Shown here one piece after another: positions 1 to 7,188 of a stretch of DNA of 36,250 nt. Under the pieces are notes generated by a model that saw only the letters and a list, made by a program, of their open reading frames with translations, was not told where the DNA came from and did no database searches. Both the position numbers and the translations under genes were made by a program. The stretch covers positions 1 to 36,250 of the forward strand of contig CAMCEE010000019.1 in assembly GCA_945873815.1 (NCBI GenBank). Direction: 5' to 3'. This stretch comes from an uncultured Caryophanales bacterium. Its GTDB lineage: Bacteria; Bacillota_I; Bacilli_A; RFN20; CAG-449. Every line of letters starts with the position of its first letter. Position 1 is the stretch's first letter.

Positions 1-6
1 CTGATT

Positions 7-35
7 CCATTATCCTTATTATACTTAAGGAATGG
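7..35. other. Imperfect hairpin at left edge
   Basis: Inverted repeat CCATT-at-CCTTA / TAAGG-AATGG with a 7-nt loop and a two-base bulge. No T-run follows on either side within view, so it is not a convincing intrinsic terminator. It could be the end of an upstream gene outside the window. The rest of 36-181 has no gene. Confidence 0.35.
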
Positions 36-181
36 TGATAGTTACTAATCAACTACCTAATTAGAGTATATATGTATCAAAGTTGTTATTGTGACTTTGG
101 CCTTGGCAACAAAATAAAACAAATGGTGGGATTCGAAAAACAATTCTTTTGTATTTGAGTTTTTTTATTTTATCAAACTAA

Positions 182-210
182 TTGACAAATGATAAGATAA
201 ATGATAAGAT
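182..210 (+). promoter_or_regulatory. Promoter of AlbA_2 ATPase, overlapped by 12-bp repeats
   Basis: A consensus -35 TTGACA (182-187) is followed by a 17-nt spacer and TAAGAT (205-210). Two complete copies of AAATGATAAGAT (187-198, 199-210) and a partial third (AAATG, 211-215) fill the spacer and -10, so a protein that binds the repeat would block RNA polymerase. The RBS GAAGGAG (221-227) follows at once. Confidence 0.6.
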
Positions 211-235
211 AAATGTGGTAGAAGGAGTCCTGTTT

Positions 236-1579
236 ATGTATAAGGAAAATGAATTTATAGAATTGAAAAAATCTTTGTCTCAATTAAAAGAGGGCGTCAT
301 TTCAATGAGCTCAATGCTTAATAAAGGCGGAAAAGGAATTGTCTACTTTGGAATTAATGATGATGGCAGAATTTGTGGATTGACATTAGGCAAAAAAACG
401 AAATCTGAGATAACTAATGAAATTAACAATAACCTAAAACCTCTTCCTATAAATATCTCTATTGAGGATAGCGAAGTAGATGAAAAAACAATCATCATCG
501 TTCGCGTAGAAGGCAATGATACTCCTTATTCTGCATATGGTAGATATTATATTCGTTTGAACGATGCGGATATTCAAATGCAACAACATGAACTCCAACA
601 TTTTTTCGAAAGAAAAGAAGGGAATTATACCTCTTGGGAAAACAAAGAAACTTCACTTACTGTTGAAGATGTCAATGAAGAACTTTTGATAGATTGCATA
701 AGAACAGCAAACGAAAAAGGACGATTGAATTATGTGTATAGGAATTCTTTTGAGGCATTAACCAAATTAGGTTTACTTTCCGACAATGGCCACTTAAACA
801 AAGCCGGGGAATTTTTATTTGGAAATAACAAACCATTGAAAATTAAGGAAGCCAATTTCCCTACTGATGCTAGAACGGATTTTGGAGAAATAAAAGAATT
901 CAGAGGAAACATTATTGAATGCATTAAGGAAGCTATCTCTTATTTACAAAATCATATTTCTTATAAATCGAATATCGTTGGAATTCAAAGAGAAGAAACA
1001 CCAGAAATTCCTCTTCTTGCAATAAGAGAAATTGTTATTAATTCATTTGCGCATTGCTCATACGCAAGAACCGGTGATAACATCTCTTTTACAGTTTTCA
1101 AATCTCAGATAAAAATATATAATCCAGGTTCTATCTATAATGACATAGATCCTGTTAGATTTGCTTCAGGTAGTGTTGGAAGCAAAATTAGAAACCTATT
1201 AATTTCTCAAACATTATTCTATTACGGATATATCGATGCCTTTGGAACAGGCTTTGACAGAACTTTTACAGTTTGTGCTAATAACGGAGTTGAGTATAAA
1301 TATAACAACGATGAATTGGGATTCACATTCTCTTTCAAAAGAAAACAAAATTTCTTAAATGATAAGATAAATGATAAGATAAATGATAAGATAGATTCAA
1401 TCGATAGATCTATTATGGAGATTATATTAGAAAACAAATATATAACAATTCCGGAATTAGCTTCATTAATAAAAAAATCAGAACCAACAATTCATAGACA
1501 CCTTGACCATTTATCTGAATTAAACATGATACGAAGGGTTGGTTCTAGAAAAACAGGATATTGGGAGATTCTTAAATAA
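236..1579 (+). CDS. AlbA_2 (Schlafen-type) ATP-binding protein with C-terminal winged helix
   Basis: 447 aa. An ATG at 236 with GAAGGAG 8 nt upstream is preferred over the in-frame TTG at 182, which is really the first three bases of the -35 box. Residues about 1-115 form an AlbA_2/Schlafen-like putative DNA-binding domain (ELKKSL..., then GGKGIVYFGINDDG). About 150-365 resemble the RecG-C-like/HATPase-like part of these proteins, with REIVINSFAHCSY and FGTGFDR motifs. A linker of three NDKI tetrapeptides (encoded 1357-1392) leads to a winged helix (about 390-447, ending GYWEILK). Family members are usually called putative transcriptional regulators or ATP-dependent helicases; the true activity is poorly established. 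It stands alone, and its promoter carries the same 12-mer as its linker, so autoregulation is likely by inference. Confidence 0.8.
   Translation: MYKENEFIELKKSLSQLKEGVISMSSMLNKGGKGIVYFGINDDGRICGLTLGKKTKSEITNEINNNLKPLPINISIEDSEVDEKTIIIVRVEGNDTPYSAYGRYYIRLNDADIQMQQHELQHFFERKEGNYTSWENKETSLTVEDVNEELLIDCIRTANEKGRLNYVYRNSFEALTKLGLLSDNGHLNKAGEFLFGNNKPLKIKEANFPTDARTDFGEIKEFRGNIIECIKEAISYLQNHISYKSNIVGIQREETPEIPLLAIREIVINSFAHCSYARTGDNISFTVFKSQIKIYNPGSIYNDIDPVRFASGSVGSKIRNLLISQTLFYYGYIDAFGTGFDRTFTVCANNGVEYKYNNDELGFTFSFKRKQNFLNDKINDKINDKIDSIDRSIMEIILENKYITIPELASLIKKSEPTIHRHLDHLSELNMIRRVGSRKTGYWEILK
1357..1392 (+). repeat. Three tandem AAATGATAAGAT repeats in the linker
   Basis: Three identical in-frame 12-bp units (1357-1368, 1369-1380, 1381-1392) encode the NDKI linker. 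The same 12-mer occurs twice at 187-210 in the promoter of this gene. Nothing in the flanking coding sequence explains such exact identity. Confidence 0.95.
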
Positions 1580-1878
1580 TGCAAGATTTCGGACTATCAA
1601 TGCTATGATTTTGGAGTGCCTATATCATTGTCACATTAATTGGAATACTTCATACAATATTCAATATTTATGTTCTCCATATGAAGCCAATGGATAAAGA
1701 GTCAATGGGAGAAGGATATGAGAAAACCAAACCATGGCATCCATTGTATAACATTGTTATTTTCACAGTGTTTGGATTCATCTACATTAATGGATTATCT
1801 AATCCAATAATAGCTGAAGCATTCATTACTGGAGCAATATGGGTTTCGATTTGTATTGTATTCATCCAAGTAATATAG
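1579..1878 (+). pseudogene. Broken small membrane protein, in-frame TGA
   Basis: One frame runs from the ATG that overlaps the upstream stop (TAATG) to TAG at 1876-1878. It is interrupted by TGA at 1606-1608. Downstream of the TGA the frame encodes two hydrophobic segments around a polar stretch (KPMDKESMGEGYEKTKPWHP), which looks like a real membrane protein. I do not recognise the family. The first nine residues (MQDFGLSML) resemble the MQNFGTGMP start of the relic at 35382, so the 5' end may derive from an AlbA_2-ATPase gene rather than from the membrane protein. The 3' end runs out of frame into the next relic. Confidence 0.5.
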
Positions 1879-2338
1879 ATATCGAAACTGTGGCTTTGAA
1901 GATTGGGTTGATTGATATCACAAATTCTACAAATATTTCTAGATATAAAAGATTTATCAGTATTGTTGAATTGGCGAAATAATATCATCTATTCCTAATA
2001 TTGATGAAAGAATTAAAAATGGTGATCCAGAAGTTGTAGCGACTATTGCTAGAGCTAACGGAAAGATTAATCTGTTCTCATTTGCATCCAAGTATTGCTG
2101 TTACCACAACAATAATCTTTATGGCAGGGATGATTATTCAATATTGGATACTGTGTTGAAAGAGTCATTACCTAAGATGTTCAAAGATATAAAAAAATCG
2201 AATATCCAGCATTGGGTGGATACATATGACTATAAATCTTATAATGATTTCATCACAAATAAACTTGATGAGCTTGGAATAACTATTCCTTTTAGAAAGA
2301 GGAAGTTTGACTATTTTATCTGGTATAAAAATCGATAG
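1818..2338 (+). pseudogene. Frameshifted gene of unknown function
   Basis: Two frames join into one plausible protein. Frame A runs from about 1818 (ATG at 1839) to TAA at 1980-1982 and contains IETVALKIGLIDITNSTNIS. Frame B is open from 1985 to 2338 and contains SIPNIDERIKNGDP, LFSFASKYCCYHN and HWVDTYDYKSYNDFITNKL. The protein sense continues across the break (ELAK | SISSIP), so one base has been lost or two gained near 1980. The family is not recognised. The beginning is out of frame with the membrane relic above, suggesting two truncated genes were fused by deletion. Confidence 0.5.
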
Positions 2339-2351
2339 GAAGAAGACGAAT

Positions 2352-2441
2352 ATGATTAGTGAGTTTTCACAGGAAGTTGCAGAACAATTAAAATATTATG
2401 TTTATAGATTAATCGATCCTCGAAATGGGATAATTGTCTAA
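2352..2441 (+). pseudogene. GIY-YIG domain protein, N-terminal stub
   Basis: A 29-codon frame starts MISEFSQEV and reads YYVYRLIDPRNG before a stop at 2439-2441. YYVYRLIDPRNG matches the opening strand of GIY-YIG domain proteins, where it normally continues into FYVGKG. The second motif and everything after it are missing. It is a remnant, not a working nuclease. Assignment rests on one motif, so confidence is moderate. Confidence 0.45.
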
Positions 2442-2528
2442 TTTGTTTGGTAAAAATGGCTCTATTATCTGATTTTTTTTATATTAAGGAGAAAAAAGAA
2501 TAAAATTCAAAATTAGATTAGAAAAAAA

Positions 2529-2542
2529 TGTGTTTAAACACA
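2529..2542. promoter_or_regulatory. 14-bp palindrome TGTGTTTAAACACA
   Basis: A perfect 14-bp palindrome lies 17 bp before the ATG of the truncated AAA_14 gene. It is a candidate operator left behind with the gene stub. The sequence differs from the TGCAAG-AA-CTTGCA motif next to the intact AAA_14 gene at 29127-30377, but its position is comparable. Confidence 0.45.
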
Positions 2543-2559
2543 AAAAAGATGGTGTAAGA

Positions 2560-2670
2560 ATGATAGAGAGACCGAGATATATTGAAAAATTAGTATCATA
2601 TAAAGATAACGGCAGAGTTAAGATTATAACAGGAATTAAAAGGTGTGGAAAGTCATATTTGCTAAACTAG
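2560..2670 (+). pseudogene. AAA_14 (DUF4143-type) ATPase, N-terminal stub
   Basis: A 36-codon frame (MIERPRYIEKLVSY...) includes the P-loop GIKRCGKSY and ends at TAG 2668-2670, right after the Walker A motif. It aligns well with the start of the intact ATPase on the minus strand (MIARNDYLQKLIDR..., GIRRCGKSY). Walker B, sensor and the DUF4143 part are absent. Only the first few percent of such a gene (normally about 400 codons) remains. Confidence 0.75.
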
Positions 2671-3094
2671 ACCGATTGAGGGGTTTCGAAAGTGATTAAA
2701 ACTCCTTTATTTGAGAAAAAACTTTGATGGGAAATAATTTGTTCCCAAAAGAATAAAATAATTGAAGTTTTGGGAATGAGACGTTATATTTATTAAATTT
2801 AGTATTAATATTTATAAAAATAAAAAAAAATATATACGATTTTTTTATCATATTGGGTTTTTAATATTATACTATAATGTCTACTTTATTAATAGCACTA
2901 CATTTGGTTCTGTAAAATCTAATGGAGTTTTATAGGGTTAACAAAAATAAAAAGATGTAAAATCTAATGGGGCGAACAAAGTTTAATCTAGTCGTCCTTT
3001 TCTATTGGAAGATATATATAAAATACGCTTTCTAAGTCTATTAGAATTAGTATAACCTAATTAATTTTTATACTAAATGTTTGATGAATTAATT
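2671..3094. other. Gene-free A+T-rich stretch
   Basis: No credible ORF or RNA gene is visible. The only structure is a 15-bp direct repeat (2911-2925 and 2956-2970), listed separately, and a T-rich run near 2830-2875. A TATACT at 3069-3074 could be the -10 of the next gene, but no good -35 lies 17 bp upstream. This looks like decayed sequence between the gene graveyard and the MNT gene. Confidence 0.5.
2911..2970. repeat. 15-bp direct repeat TGTAAAATCTAATGG
   Basis: Two identical copies at 2911-2925 and 2956-2970, 45 bp apart start to start. Both could be read as VKSNG in one frame, but each frame closes within a few codons. The origin is unknown: relic of a coding repeat, a binding site, or an element end. 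Confidence 0.8.
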
Positions 3095-3114
3095 TACATA
3101 TGATATCATATGTA
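3095..3114. promoter_or_regulatory. 20-bp perfect palindrome upstream of MNT gene
   Basis: TACATATGAT followed directly by its reverse complement ATCATATGTA. It ends three bases before the RBS AAGGGG of the gene at 3131, and lies just downstream of a possible -10 TATACT (3069-3074). The position and symmetry fit an operator for the ribbon-helix-helix-like N-terminus of the adjacent protein. Confidence 0.65.
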
Positions 3115-3130
3115 TAGAAGGGGTGATATT

Positions 3131-3586
3131 ATGCCATTTAATCAAACTGAATACATTTCAAACTTTAATAAGAATAATTATAAAATGTATCAATTTAGAG
3201 TTAAAAAATCAGACATAAAAATTATTAACCATTTAGATAATATTGAAAATAGAAATAGTTATATTGTATCTTTGATTAACGCTGATATAAGCAGTTCCAT
3301 TTATACAATTAAAGAAATAAAGAGTATCATTAAACCAATTCTTAATAAATATGGAATAAATGATATTTATCTTTTCGGATCATACGCTAGAGGAGAAGCA
3401 AAAGATTCAAGTGATATTGATATTTATTGTGATAAGGGTAATATTAGAACATTTATAGATCAAGGACTACTTGAAGATGAATTAGAAGAAGCTTTAAATA
3501 AAAAAGTAGATATTATATTTGATTCATCTTATATTGATGAATATTTTAAAAAGCAAATAATGGAGGACATGATTAAGTTATGTTAG
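3131..3586 (+). CDS. Ribbon-helix-helix-like + MNT-type nucleotidyltransferase
   Basis: 151 aa. ATG 3131 is preferred over the upstream ATG 3110, because AAGGGGTG lies at the right distance and 3110 sits inside the palindrome. Residues about 15-50 (YKMYQFRVKKSDIKIINHLDN...) look like a small Arc/MetJ-type DNA-binding segment. Residues about 65-150 form a minimal nucleotidyltransferase domain with the signature LFGSYARGEAKDSSDIDIY (GSx10DxD) and a second acidic strand VDIIFD. Stand-alone MNT proteins of this kind are typically antitoxins that AMPylate a HEPN toxin encoded beside them. No HEPN gene is present on either side. Only a six-codon ORF (MLGVKY) follows, overlapping the stop. It may be an orphan antitoxin or regulator. 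Confidence 0.75.
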   Translation: MPFNQTEYISNFNKNNYKMYQFRVKKSDIKIINHLDNIENRNSYIVSLINADISSSIYTIKEIKSIIKPILNKYGINDIYLFGSYARGEAKDSSDIDIYCDKGNIRTFIDQGLLEDELEEALNKKVDIIFDSSYIDEYFKKQIMEDMIKLC

Positions 3587-3654
3587 GGGTTAAATACTAA
3601 AAAAGTTGTATGTTTTAATTAGTATAAGAGCTCTTAACGAGTTTTTTTTCTTTT

Positions 3655-3762
3655 GCTCAAATTTTAGAAAAAGAAGGAGTTTCTATTGAAATTCTTAATA
3701 AATATTACCTTGACTCTCCTCTTAAGGATAGAGTGTATAGTATTTTTGGAGGTGTTTTATGA
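3655..3762 (+). pseudogene. C-terminal remnant coupled to the UvrA-like gene
   Basis: An open frame without its own start reads AQILEKEGVSIEILNKYY then DRVYSIFGGVL and stops at TGA 3760-3762, overlapping the next ATG by an ATGA junction. The composition looks like real protein. The frame is open only from about 3629, after a TAA. It is probably the tail of a lost gene once translationally coupled to the ABC ATPase. The family is not recognised. A GAG + T8 run near 3639-3649 is not backed by a good stem. Confidence 0.35.
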
Positions 3763-6005
3763 ACGAAAATATTATTATTAAAGGATTGAATCAAAATAAT
3801 GCTAAAAATCTTTCTTTGAGTATTCCTAAAAATAAAATTGTTGTATTTACAGGATTGTCAGGAAGTGGTAAATCAACAATAGTCTTTGATACTATAGCTG
3901 CGGAATCGCAAAGACAAATGAATGAAACATATTCAAGTTGGGCTAGAACTAGACTACCAAAATTCGAGAAACCTAATGTGGAGTTTATCGATAATCTTTC
4001 TCCTTCTGTCATTATCGATCAAAATCGATTAGGTGGAAATGCAAGAAGTACGGTAGGAACGATAAGTGATATGTATTCGCTTCTTCGTTTACTTTATTCA
4101 AGAATAGGTTCTCCTAGTATTGGTCCTTCTTCGTTATTCTCATTTAATAATCCAAATGGGATGTGTGAGAATTGCTTTGGCATTGGAAGAACATTTGATT
4201 TTGATGTTTATAAGGTGATTGATGAAAATAAATCTTTAAGTGAAGGAATGTTGAATCTTCCTGCTTTTCATCCTGGTAATTATTATTATAAAGTCTATAC
4301 TAGTGAAGGTTGGTTTGATGAAAAGAAGAAATTTAAAGATTATAGTGAGGAAGAAGTTAATCTTTTATTGTATGGAAGTAAAACAAAAAACGGGGAAAGA
4401 ATTAGCAAAAAAATTGAAGGAATAAAGAATCAATTCCAACGTTTAGTTTTGATGAAGAGTGAACAAGAACAAACTGATGCAACATTAAAGAAGATTAGTA
4501 AGTTTGTCACTCAATGTGAATGTCCTGTTTGTAAAGGAAAACGATTAAATGAAAGAGCCTTAAGCGTCAAAGTAAATGGATATACTATATCAGAAATGTG
4601 CGAGATGGAGTTTTCTAAATTAGTTACTGTACTTAAGGAGATTGATGATCCACGTGCGAGAGCAATTACTGATTCGCTAATTATTTCTTTGACTAGAATG
4701 ATTGAAATTGGTCTTCCTTATCTATTTATGAACCGAGAAACAGAAACATTATCTGGAGGAGAAGCTCAACGTGTTAAATTAGTGAGATATATGGGTTCTA
4801 ATCTAACAGGAATGACCTATATTTTTGATGAGCCATCAGTAGGAATGCATCCAAGAGATGTATATAGAATGGCAAACTTATTAAAAAGATTGAGAGATAA
4901 AGGAAACACTGTTCTTGTTGTCGAACATGATAAGGATATTATTAGTATTGCAGATCATATTGTTGATATCGGCCCTAAAGCAGGTAAATTTGGAGGAGAA
5001 GTGACGTTTGAAGGAACATATGAGGAATTATTACAAAGTAATACTCTTACTGGTATGGCTTTACGTAATAAGATAAGAATTAAAGACAAGGTTAGAATTC
5101 CAACCGATTTTTATTCTATTAGAAATGCGAACGTACATAATTTAAAAAACGTTAGCGTTGATATCCCAAAGAATGTATTAACTGTTGTAACTGGAGTTGC
5201 AGGATCAGGAAAATCTTCGCTTATTAGAGACGTATTTGCAAAGGAATATAAAGATGATGTAGTTTTAGTTGATCAAACAAGTGTGACTGCAACTAACCGT
5301 TCTACTATATGTACTTTCTTAGGTTTTTTTGATGAGATAAGAAAAGAATTCTCAAAATGTAGTAAAAAAGATTCTTCTTTGTTTTCGTTTAATTCTAAAG
5401 GTGCTTGTCCTAAATGTAATGGGAGAGGATATATTGTTACTGAATTGATTTTTATGGATCCTGTTACTACTACTTGTGAGTATTGTAACGGAAACAGATA
5501 TAGTGAGGAAACTATGCATCATAAATACATGGGTAAAACGATTGTGGATGTATTGAATATGAGTGTAAAGGAGGCTTTACTTTTCTTTAAAGAAAATAAG
5601 AAGATTAGTAAACATTTGTCCGCGCTTAATGAAGTTGGATTGGATTATATATCTTTGGGACAACCATTAAGCACTTTATCTGGTGGTGAACGTCAACGCG
5701 TAAAACTAGCGAAGGATTTATATAGTAGTGGTAACATCTATATTCTTGATGAACCAACGACTGGACTTCATAAATCGGATATCCAAAAACTGATGGTATT
5801 ATTCGAAAGAATTGTTGATAGAGGCAATACTGTAGTTGTTATCGAGCATAATACAGATGTAATGAAACTAGCAGATTATATAATCGATGTTGGACCTGAT
5901 GGTGGATCAAAAGGAGGAGAAATAGTCTTTTATGGTACTCCTTTAGAATTGCTTAATAGTGATACTATTACTGGTGAATATTTGAGAAAAGATTATTGTG
6001 GATAA
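3759..6005 (+). CDS. Short UvrA-like ABC ATPase (UvrA2-type excinuclease paralogue)
   Basis: 748 aa, clearly shorter than canonical UvrA (about 940 aa). The first Walker A is GLSGSGKST (about residue 32) and the second GVAGSGKSS (about 480). ABC signatures are LSGGEAQRVKL and LSGGERQRVKL, with Walker B motifs IFDEPSVGMH and ILDEPTTGLH. Zn-binding Cys pairs are CENC, CPVCKGKR, CPKCNGRG and CEYCNGNRY. GGAGG (3748-3752) precedes the ATG. Short UvrA homologues of this size occur beside normal uvrA in many bacteria and have been linked to DNA-intercalator resistance; they lack the large UvrB-interaction region. No uvrB or uvrC is nearby, so a specialised paralogue is more likely than the housekeeping repair subunit. 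Confidence 0.85.
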   Translation: MNENIIIKGLNQNNAKNLSLSIPKNKIVVFTGLSGSGKSTIVFDTIAAESQRQMNETYSSWARTRLPKFEKPNVEFIDNLSPSVIIDQNRLGGNARSTVGTISDMYSLLRLLYSRIGSPSIGPSSLFSFNNPNGMCENCFGIGRTFDFDVYKVIDENKSLSEGMLNLPAFHPGNYYYKVYTSEGWFDEKKKFKDYSEEEVNLLLYGSKTKNGERISKKIEGIKNQFQRLVLMKSEQEQTDATLKKISKFVTQCECPVCKGKRLNERALSVKVNGYTISEMCEMEFSKLVTVLKEIDDPRARAITDSLIISLTRMIEIGLPYLFMNRETETLSGGEAQRVKLVRYMGSNLTGMTYIFDEPSVGMHPRDVYRMANLLKRLRDKGNTVLVVEHDKDIISIADHIVDIGPKAGKFGGEVTFEGTYEELLQSNTLTGMALRNKIRIKDKVRIPTDFYSIRNANVHNLKNVSVDIPKNVLTVVTGVAGSGKSSLIRDVFAKEYKDDVVLVDQTSVTATNRSTICTFLGFFDEIRKEFSKCSKKDSSLFSFNSKGACPKCNGRGYIVTELIFMDPVTTTCEYCNGNRYSEETMHHKYMGKTIVDVLNMSVKEALLFFKENKKISKHLSALNEVGLDYISLGQPLSTLSGGERQRVKLAKDLYSSGNIYILDEPTTGLHKSDIQKLMVLFERIVDRGNTVVVIEHNTDVMKLADYIIDVGPDGGSKGGEIVFYGTPLELLNSDTITGEYLRKDYCG

Positions 6006-6102
6006 TAAGTATATTGTAATGAAACAAATAGTATTTGATGGCTTTCTCTATTAGAAGTACATTTGAATAATGATTAATCGTGTTTTGTCATCGTTTTTTG
6101 TG

Positions 6103-6120
6103 TATAATATGAATGGAGGA
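6103..6120 (+). promoter_or_regulatory. -10 box and RBS of aquaporin gene
   Basis: A perfect TATAAT (6103-6108) lies only 6 bp before GGAGGA (6115-6120). Transcription starting about 7 nt after the -10 would place the Shine-Dalgarno at the very 5' end of the mRNA. TTGTCA (6085-6090) is only 12 bp from the -10 and is a poor -35. The leader would be unusually short. Confidence 0.4.
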
Positions 6121-6127
6121 ACAAAAA

Positions 6128-6856
6128 ATGAAAAACATAATAAAAAAATTAGTCGCAGAATTCATCGGAACTTTTGTTTTAGTATTCTTTGCATGTGGCG
6201 TAGCTGCTATTACGGGAGGAAAACTTGTTGAAACATCTCTCACTTTTGGATTAGTTATTATAGCAATGGCCTATTCAATTGGACGAATTTCAGGATGTCA
6301 TATTAATCCAGCAGTTTCTTTTGGATGTTTTCTTTCGAAAAGAATGACTTTAAAAGAGTGTCTTCTTTACTCCGCTTCTCAAGTTCTTGGTGGCTTAGTA
6401 GGTGGAATTGCTATTTTTGGTATTGCAAAGATTGCTGATGTTAAGTTTATTGGTAATGCATGTAATATGGTTATTGGAAATAGTATTAATGGACTTACTG
6501 CTGGAAATGCTATTGCTTCTTTATTAGTTGAAATAATATTAACTTGTGTATTTGTATATGTAATTCTTAATGTTACGGATGATAAAGCAACTGAGGGAGA
6601 AGAGTTTAAAAGAGGAAGAGCTCAAATCGCTGGAATAATAATTGGTTTGACCTTAACTCTTGTTCATTTGATAGGTATCCAACTTACAGGAACCTCAGTC
6701 AATCCAGCAAGAAGCATTGCAACTGCAGTAGCTGCTTTGATTTTTGATGGTACAGCATCACCATTATCACAAGTATGGATTTTTATCGTTGGTCCATTAG
6801 CTGGTGGTGCTTTAGCTGCTTTGTTATTTAAAGTTTTACATAGAAATGAAGCATAG
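6128..6856 (+). CDS. Aquaporin (MIP family channel), AqpZ-like
   Basis: 242 aa integral membrane channel. ATG 6128 is chosen because the upstream ATG 6113 sits within the RBS GGAGGA. Six transmembrane segments are apparent, with the two half-helix NPA motifs GCHINPAVSFG (about residue 60) and GTSVNPARS (about 190). The TSVNPARS form is typical of water-selective AqpZ-like members rather than GlpF glycerol facilitators. It would pass water or small neutral solutes across the cytoplasmic membrane. It is monocistronic, closed by the terminator at 6890. Confidence 0.85.
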   Translation: MKNIIKKLVAEFIGTFVLVFFACGVAAITGGKLVETSLTFGLVIIAMAYSIGRISGCHINPAVSFGCFLSKRMTLKECLLYSASQVLGGLVGGIAIFGIAKIADVKFIGNACNMVIGNSINGLTAGNAIASLLVEIILTCVFVYVILNVTDDKATEGEEFKRGRAQIAGIIIGLTLTLVHLIGIQLTGTSVNPARSIATAVAALIFDGTASPLSQVWIFIVGPLAGGALAALLFKVLHRNEA

Positions 6857-6889
6857 AAAATAGTCTTATATATACATAGAGTTATTAGT

Positions 6890-6919
6890 AAGGATCTGCG
6901 TAGTTGTAGATCCTTTTTA
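6890..6919 (+). terminator. Intrinsic terminator after aquaporin
   Basis: AAGGATCT (6890-6897), 10-nt loop, AGATCCTT (6908-6915), then TTTTA. Perfect 8-bp stem with T-run. The remaining 6920-7153 holds no gene that I can see. Confidence 0.85.
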
Positions 6920-7188
6920 TTTCGTTTTGTACATCAGTAGATTTAAGAAAAACAGCATGTCAAATTTTATATTTATTCTTTTACATGATACATATTGCTT
7001 ATTAAAACTTAATATTCTCATATGAATTTTAGGAATACTAGATATTTTGCATTGAAAAAAAGAGAATTAATCCTAAATTGTTGCATTTAGTTTTTCAACT
7101 AACAACATATAACAACTTATTTTGATTTTATGGAGAAATCATCTGGATGAGTGTATAATTCATAAATACATAGAGATTGGAGAAAATT

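Noticed and set aside
182-235. TTG start giving an 18-residue extension MTNDKINDKIN... to the AlbA_2 protein
   Set aside because: The TTG is part of the -35 box, the extension is the promoter repeat read through, and a good RBS precedes ATG 236.
1606-1608. TGA read as Trp or selenocysteine in the membrane-protein frame
   Set aside because: TGA is used as stop by dapF, dapH and other genes here, no SECIS-like element is seen, and neighbours are all broken; a point mutation or junction artefact is simpler.
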